This document shows, in pieces, positions 61,210 to 64,000 of a DNA stretch of 64,000 nucleotides. The notes beneath the pieces were generated by a model. It searched no databases, was not told the origin of the DNA, and worked only from the letters and a program-made list of their open reading frames with translations. Both the position numbers and the translations under genes were made by a program. Within the stretch, counting starts at the first letter, position 1. Each line of letters begins with the position of its first letter. This DNA comes from Pseudobacteriovorax sp. (GTDB lineage: Bacteria; Bdellovibrionota_B; Oligoflexia; Oligoflexales; Oligoflexaceae), in NCBI GenBank assembly GCA_013215145.1, contig JABSRP010000001.1:1-64000 (forward strand). Reading direction: 5' to 3'.

Positions 61210-62148
61210 ATGCTGAGAAAAATCCTTACTATTATTTCGCGTAATTTCTTGTATAAACTTGCAGCTTTTGGCCTGGCGATACTTGTTTGGGCCATCATTC
61301 AAGGCGAACAGATTGAAGAGAGGTCCATCGATATCAAGGTGAATATCCAAGTTCCGCCTGGTTTTGCTATTCGTGGAGATTTAGTGCAGACAAAATCTGC
61401 CCGAATTAGAGGGCCAAGAGTATGGATGATCGATAGCCCTAAAGTATTAGAGACAGATTTTGTTATCCCCATGGGCAAACGAGGGAGATTTCGCGGCCGC
61501 TTAGAAAAGGAACGCATCAAAAAACTCAACCAACGATTCGAGTTAGTCATTCACGACCCTTACATCGAGGTCTACGTGGATAGGCAAATTGAAAGAACCG
61601 TCTCAGTCAAGGAGATCTTGCAGGGCACCCCTGCTGAAGGCTATCTTATCGAAAAAGTAACTCTAGAGCCGCGCGTTGTCACACTTCAAGGACTCAGAGA
61701 AGATCTACTTAAAATTCGACAGGTAGTGACAGAGCCGATTGATATAGCAGATATTAAATCCAATCGCACGAAAGAGGTCAAAATCATATCGCCAAATACC
61801 GGCGTCAAAAATATGGGTGTAACGTCTGTTCAAGTCAATCTAAAGGTTGGGGATAGTAAGATAAACAAGCGTTTTGGTAGTATTCCCATTGAGGTTTTAG
61901 GCAGCAATTCTAAAGTTAAGGTCAGGCCAGCATATGTTTCTATCATGGTCCAAGGAACCCCGGGCATTCTGAATTTTGTAAAGCGACCCGATTTTCGCGC
62001 ATTTATTGAAGCACAGGGACTGAAACCAGGCCGATACGAACAAGACATAAAAGTGAAGATTCCTTCAGATACCGTCCTGATCGAAACCTTTCCAGAAAAA
62101 GGGATTGTGACTATTTTACCTCCAGATGATCCCTTGACAATTGAATAG
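61210..62148 (+). CDS. cdaR: YbbR/CdaR-type regulator of CdaA
   Basis: A 312-residue YbbR-domain protein. An N-terminal transmembrane helix (about 12-31, LAAFGLAILVWAII) is followed by tandem beta-rich YbbR repeats (about 35-105, 125-195, 205-275), with strands such as TVSVKEILQGTPAEGYLIEKVTLEP and VQVNLKVG. YbbR proteins lie next to CdaA and modulate its activity at the membrane, and the abutting start supports this. No other domain is present. Gap to glmM is 59 bases. Confidence 0.85.
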   Translation: MLRKILTIISRNFLYKLAAFGLAILVWAIIQGEQIEERSIDIKVNIQVPPGFAIRGDLVQTKSARIRGPRVWMIDSPKVLETDFVIPMGKRGRFRGRLEKERIKKLNQRFELVIHDPYIEVYVDRQIERTVSVKEILQGTPAEGYLIEKVTLEPRVVTLQGLREDLLKIRQVVTEPIDIADIKSNRTKEVKIISPNTGVKNMGVTSVQVNLKVGDSKINKRFGSIPIEVLGSNSKVKVRPAYVSIMVQGTPGILNFVKRPDFRAFIEAQGLKPGRYEQDIKVKIPSDTVLIETFPEKGIVTILPPDDPLTIE

Positions 62149-62207
62149 AAAAATCGAATTAGACACGTTATCGTACGAGACCGTACATTTAGAAATGAGG
62201 TAGTATT

Positions 62208-63575
62208 TTGGGTAAATACTTTGGAACAGATGGCATCAGAGGCAAGGCAAATGTACACCCTATGTCGCCAGACTTTGTCTTAAAACTCGGACAGGCTATT
62301 GGGCTTCACTTCAAGAAAACCTATGCTAACCCTCGCATTCTGATTGGAAAAGATACTCGCCGTAGTGGATACATGCTCGAACAAGCGCTTTGTTCAGGAA
62401 TATGCAGTGTCGGCGTTGATGTCAGTTTTTTAGGTCCCTTACCAACACCTGGTATCGCTTATCTTACTCGCGGAATGCGCGCTTGCGCCGGCATTGTTAT
62501 CTCGGCCTCCCATAATCCATACTACGATAACGGCATTAAGATTTTTTCGGGCAATGGATTTAAACTTCCCGATGCCATCGAAGACGAATTGGAAGAGATC
62601 GTTGCTAAATCGCCGATTTTGGAAGAGTTTCCGGTAGACTTCAAGATCGGTCGCGCTAAAAGAATAGATGACGCTATCGGTCAGTACGCAGTGTTTTTAA
62701 AGGAGCAATTCCCCAAACACCTGACACTCGAAGGCCTTAGAATTGTTCTGGATTGTGCAAATGGTGCTTCTTATAAAGTAGCTCCAAAGGTTTTCTCGGA
62801 GCTAGGCGCCGAGCTTTTCGTCGTCGGTAACGAGCCAAATGGGAAAAATATCAATGATCAATGCGGTGCGCTCTATCCCGAAAAAGTTAAAAACCTAGTA
62901 AGTCTTTACAAAGCCGATATAGGACTCGCCTTCGATGGCGATGCTGACAGGCTCATCGTCGTAGATGACGAAGGAAACATCGTTGATGGTGATCAAATTA
63001 TGGCAATTTCAGCACTTTACTACAAAAAACGAGAGCGCTTGAACAAGTCTACTGTGGTCGCGACAGTTATGAGCAACATGGGCCTTGATATTGCCATGAA
63101 AAAAGCCGGTGTTAAGGTTGTTAGGACCAAAGTTGGTGACCGCTACGTCGTTGATGAAATGAGACGAAACGGATACAACCTAGGTGGAGAGCAATCAGGC
63201 CATCTCATTTATTCAGATTCGAGCACCACTGGTGATGGCATTCTCGCTGCACTACATTTACTAGAGGCCATCTGCGAGCAAGGCAGGCCAATTTCCGAAC
63301 TAAGAAAGTGCATGGAAGTCCTGCCTCAAGTTCTAAAAAATGTTCCCGTAAAAGAAAAACTTCCCTTAGAAAAAATGCCCCTAGTTCAGGCAAAAATCTC
63401 AGAATGCGAAAAAGCACTTGGGACGAAGGGAAGAGTCCTTTTCAGGTATTCGGGCACTGAAAATTTAGCCCGTGTGATGCTTGAAGGTGAAGATAGCGGA
63501 GAAATAGAAACATTGGCAAACTCCATTTGCCACGCTCTGAAGAAAAGCTTCAGTCAGGAGGATCCTCATGATTAG
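62208..63575 (+). CDS. glmM: Phosphoglucosamine mutase
   Basis: A 455-residue GlmM (EC 5.4.2.10), which interconverts glucosamine-6-phosphate and glucosamine-1-phosphate for peptidoglycan and LPS. The N-terminal FGTDGIRGKANVHPM and the phosphoserine loop GIVISASHNPYYDNGIKIF (S101) are present. The metal-binding DGDADR (LAFDGDADRLIVVDD) and the sugar-binding GGEQSGH follow, as does the C-terminal FRYSGTENLARVML. Translation starts at TTG 62208, with ATGAGG-like sequence upstream. The c-di-AMP, folate and cell-wall genes here are one transcript by spacing. Confidence 0.95.
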   Translation: MGKYFGTDGIRGKANVHPMSPDFVLKLGQAIGLHFKKTYANPRILIGKDTRRSGYMLEQALCSGICSVGVDVSFLGPLPTPGIAYLTRGMRACAGIVISASHNPYYDNGIKIFSGNGFKLPDAIEDELEEIVAKSPILEEFPVDFKIGRAKRIDDAIGQYAVFLKEQFPKHLTLEGLRIVLDCANGASYKVAPKVFSELGAELFVVGNEPNGKNINDQCGALYPEKVKNLVSLYKADIGLAFDGDADRLIVVDDEGNIVDGDQIMAISALYYKKRERLNKSTVVATVMSNMGLDIAMKKAGVKVVRTKVGDRYVVDEMRRNGYNLGGEQSGHLIYSDSSTTGDGILAALHLLEAICEQGRPISELRKCMEVLPQVLKNVPVKEKLPLEKMPLVQAKISECEKALGTKGRVLFRYSGTENLARVMLEGEDSGEIETLANSICHALKKSFSQEDPHD

Positions 63576-64000
63576 ACTAGGAGTCAACTTAGATCACGTC
63601 GCAACTATTCGAAACGCCCGTGGTGAACCATACCCCAACCCAGTGCAGGCTGCGCTATGCGCTGAGCTTGGCGGCGCTTCAAATATCACCTGTCATTTGC
63701 GGGAAGATCGTCGCCATATCCGAGATCGCGATGTCGAATTACTTAAAGAGGTCATTACGATTCCTTTAAATTTTGAAATCGCCGCAACACCGGAAATGAT
63801 TGATTTCGCTTGTAGGCTAAGGCCACACGCAGTGACTTTAGTCCCAGAAAAACGAGAAGAGTTGACCACCGAAGGCGGTCTTGATCCCAAGAGTTATCGA
63901 GATTTGAAAGGCATCGTCAACAAACTCAAAGGGGAGGGGATGCTAGTCTCTCTCTTTGTCGAACCGGATAAGGGCGTTGTTGAGCAATGCAAAGAGGTCG
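63568..64000 (+). CDS. pdxJ: Pyridoxine 5'-phosphate synthase (partial, runs off the end)
   Basis: This is the 5' part of pdxJ (EC 2.6.99.2), which builds the PNP ring from 3-amino-1-hydroxyacetone phosphate and DXP. The frame from ATG 63568 (MIRLGVNLDHVATIRNARG) stays open to the window end, giving 144 residues. LGVNLDHVATIRNAR, GASNITCHLREDRRHIRD, LNFEIAATPEM, PHAVTLVPEKREELTTEGGLD and VSLFVEPD are PdxJ hallmarks. The start overlaps the glmM stop by eight bases (GATCCTCATGATTAG), as is common for this gene pair. A GGAGG ribosome site lies within glmM's end. Confidence 0.93.
   Translation, partial: MIRLGVNLDHVATIRNARGEPYPNPVQAALCAELGGASNITCHLREDRRHIRDRDVELLKEVITIPLNFEIAATPEMIDFACRLRPHAVTLVPEKREELTTEGGLDPKSYRDLKGIVNKLKGEGMLVSLFVEPDKGVVEQCKEV

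Overview
The window looks like chromosomal DNA of a Gram-negative, flagellated, Bdellovibrionota/Oligoflexia-type bacterium (a Pseudobacteriovorax-like lineage is my guess, not proven). Evidence: a LolA carrier, OmpA, a GspC-like protein and many lipoproteins (double membrane); polar-type flagellins; three intact 7TMR-DISM receptors; diadenylate cyclase CdaA inside a tilS-ftsH-folP-cdaA-cdaR-glmM-pdxJ block (an order I associate with delta-proteobacterial relatives); and several sigma-54 and FliA signals. Base composition is moderate and even. No rRNA, tRNA, CRISPR array or prophage was seen.

Layout. 1-4.7 kb: a hybrid histidine kinase split by a one-base frameshift, an orphan family-5 solute-binding protein, and a GNAT acetyltransferase whose C-terminus is shifted at a G7 run. 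4.9-9.3 kb: accessory genes of unknown function, including a secreted protein with a 19-unit Gly-Asn-Asn/Gly-Asn-Ser repeat, two tandem two-helix membrane paralogues, and three secreted or membrane unknowns. 9.4-20 kb: a truncated CheA-like kinase remnant, a HAD phosphatase, a 7TMR-DISM nucleotide cyclase, a lipoprotein, a multi-PAS hybrid kinase and a secreted GH13 amylase-like enzyme. 20.2-24.5 kb: an ECF42-type sigma factor convergent with its usual DGPF/YCII partner, whose 5' end abuts an IS200/IS605-type tnpB element carrying an in-frame amber codon. 24.6-41.3 kb: lipoproteins, a di-haem cytochrome lipoprotein, a phosphoesterase/outer-membrane pair, two more 7TMR-DISM receptors (CheA-like kinase and SpoIIE-type phosphatase outputs), a lipoprotein/outer-membrane pair, a DUF4360 protein behind a clear sigma-54 promoter, a degenerate receiver, a DUF3050 protein and an MscS channel.

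41.4-64 kb is mostly core: OmpA; a purM-pyrB-nitrilase-metallohydrolase operon; a sigma-54 activator with a PocR-like sensor; lolA-pncC; fadD; GspC-like and gluzincin-like singletons; a two-flagellin transcript with a FliA promoter; and the tilS...pdxJ block, where pdxJ runs off the window end.

The strongest leads are: (i) the set of 7TMR-DISM receptors with three different outputs plus a decayed fourth copy; (ii) the tnpB insertion at the ECF42/DGPF module; (iii) the sigma-54-driven DUF4360 gene; (iv) several single-base lesions (1004, 4214-4220, 15843-16035, amber at 22891) that could be real decay, phase variation or assembly error.
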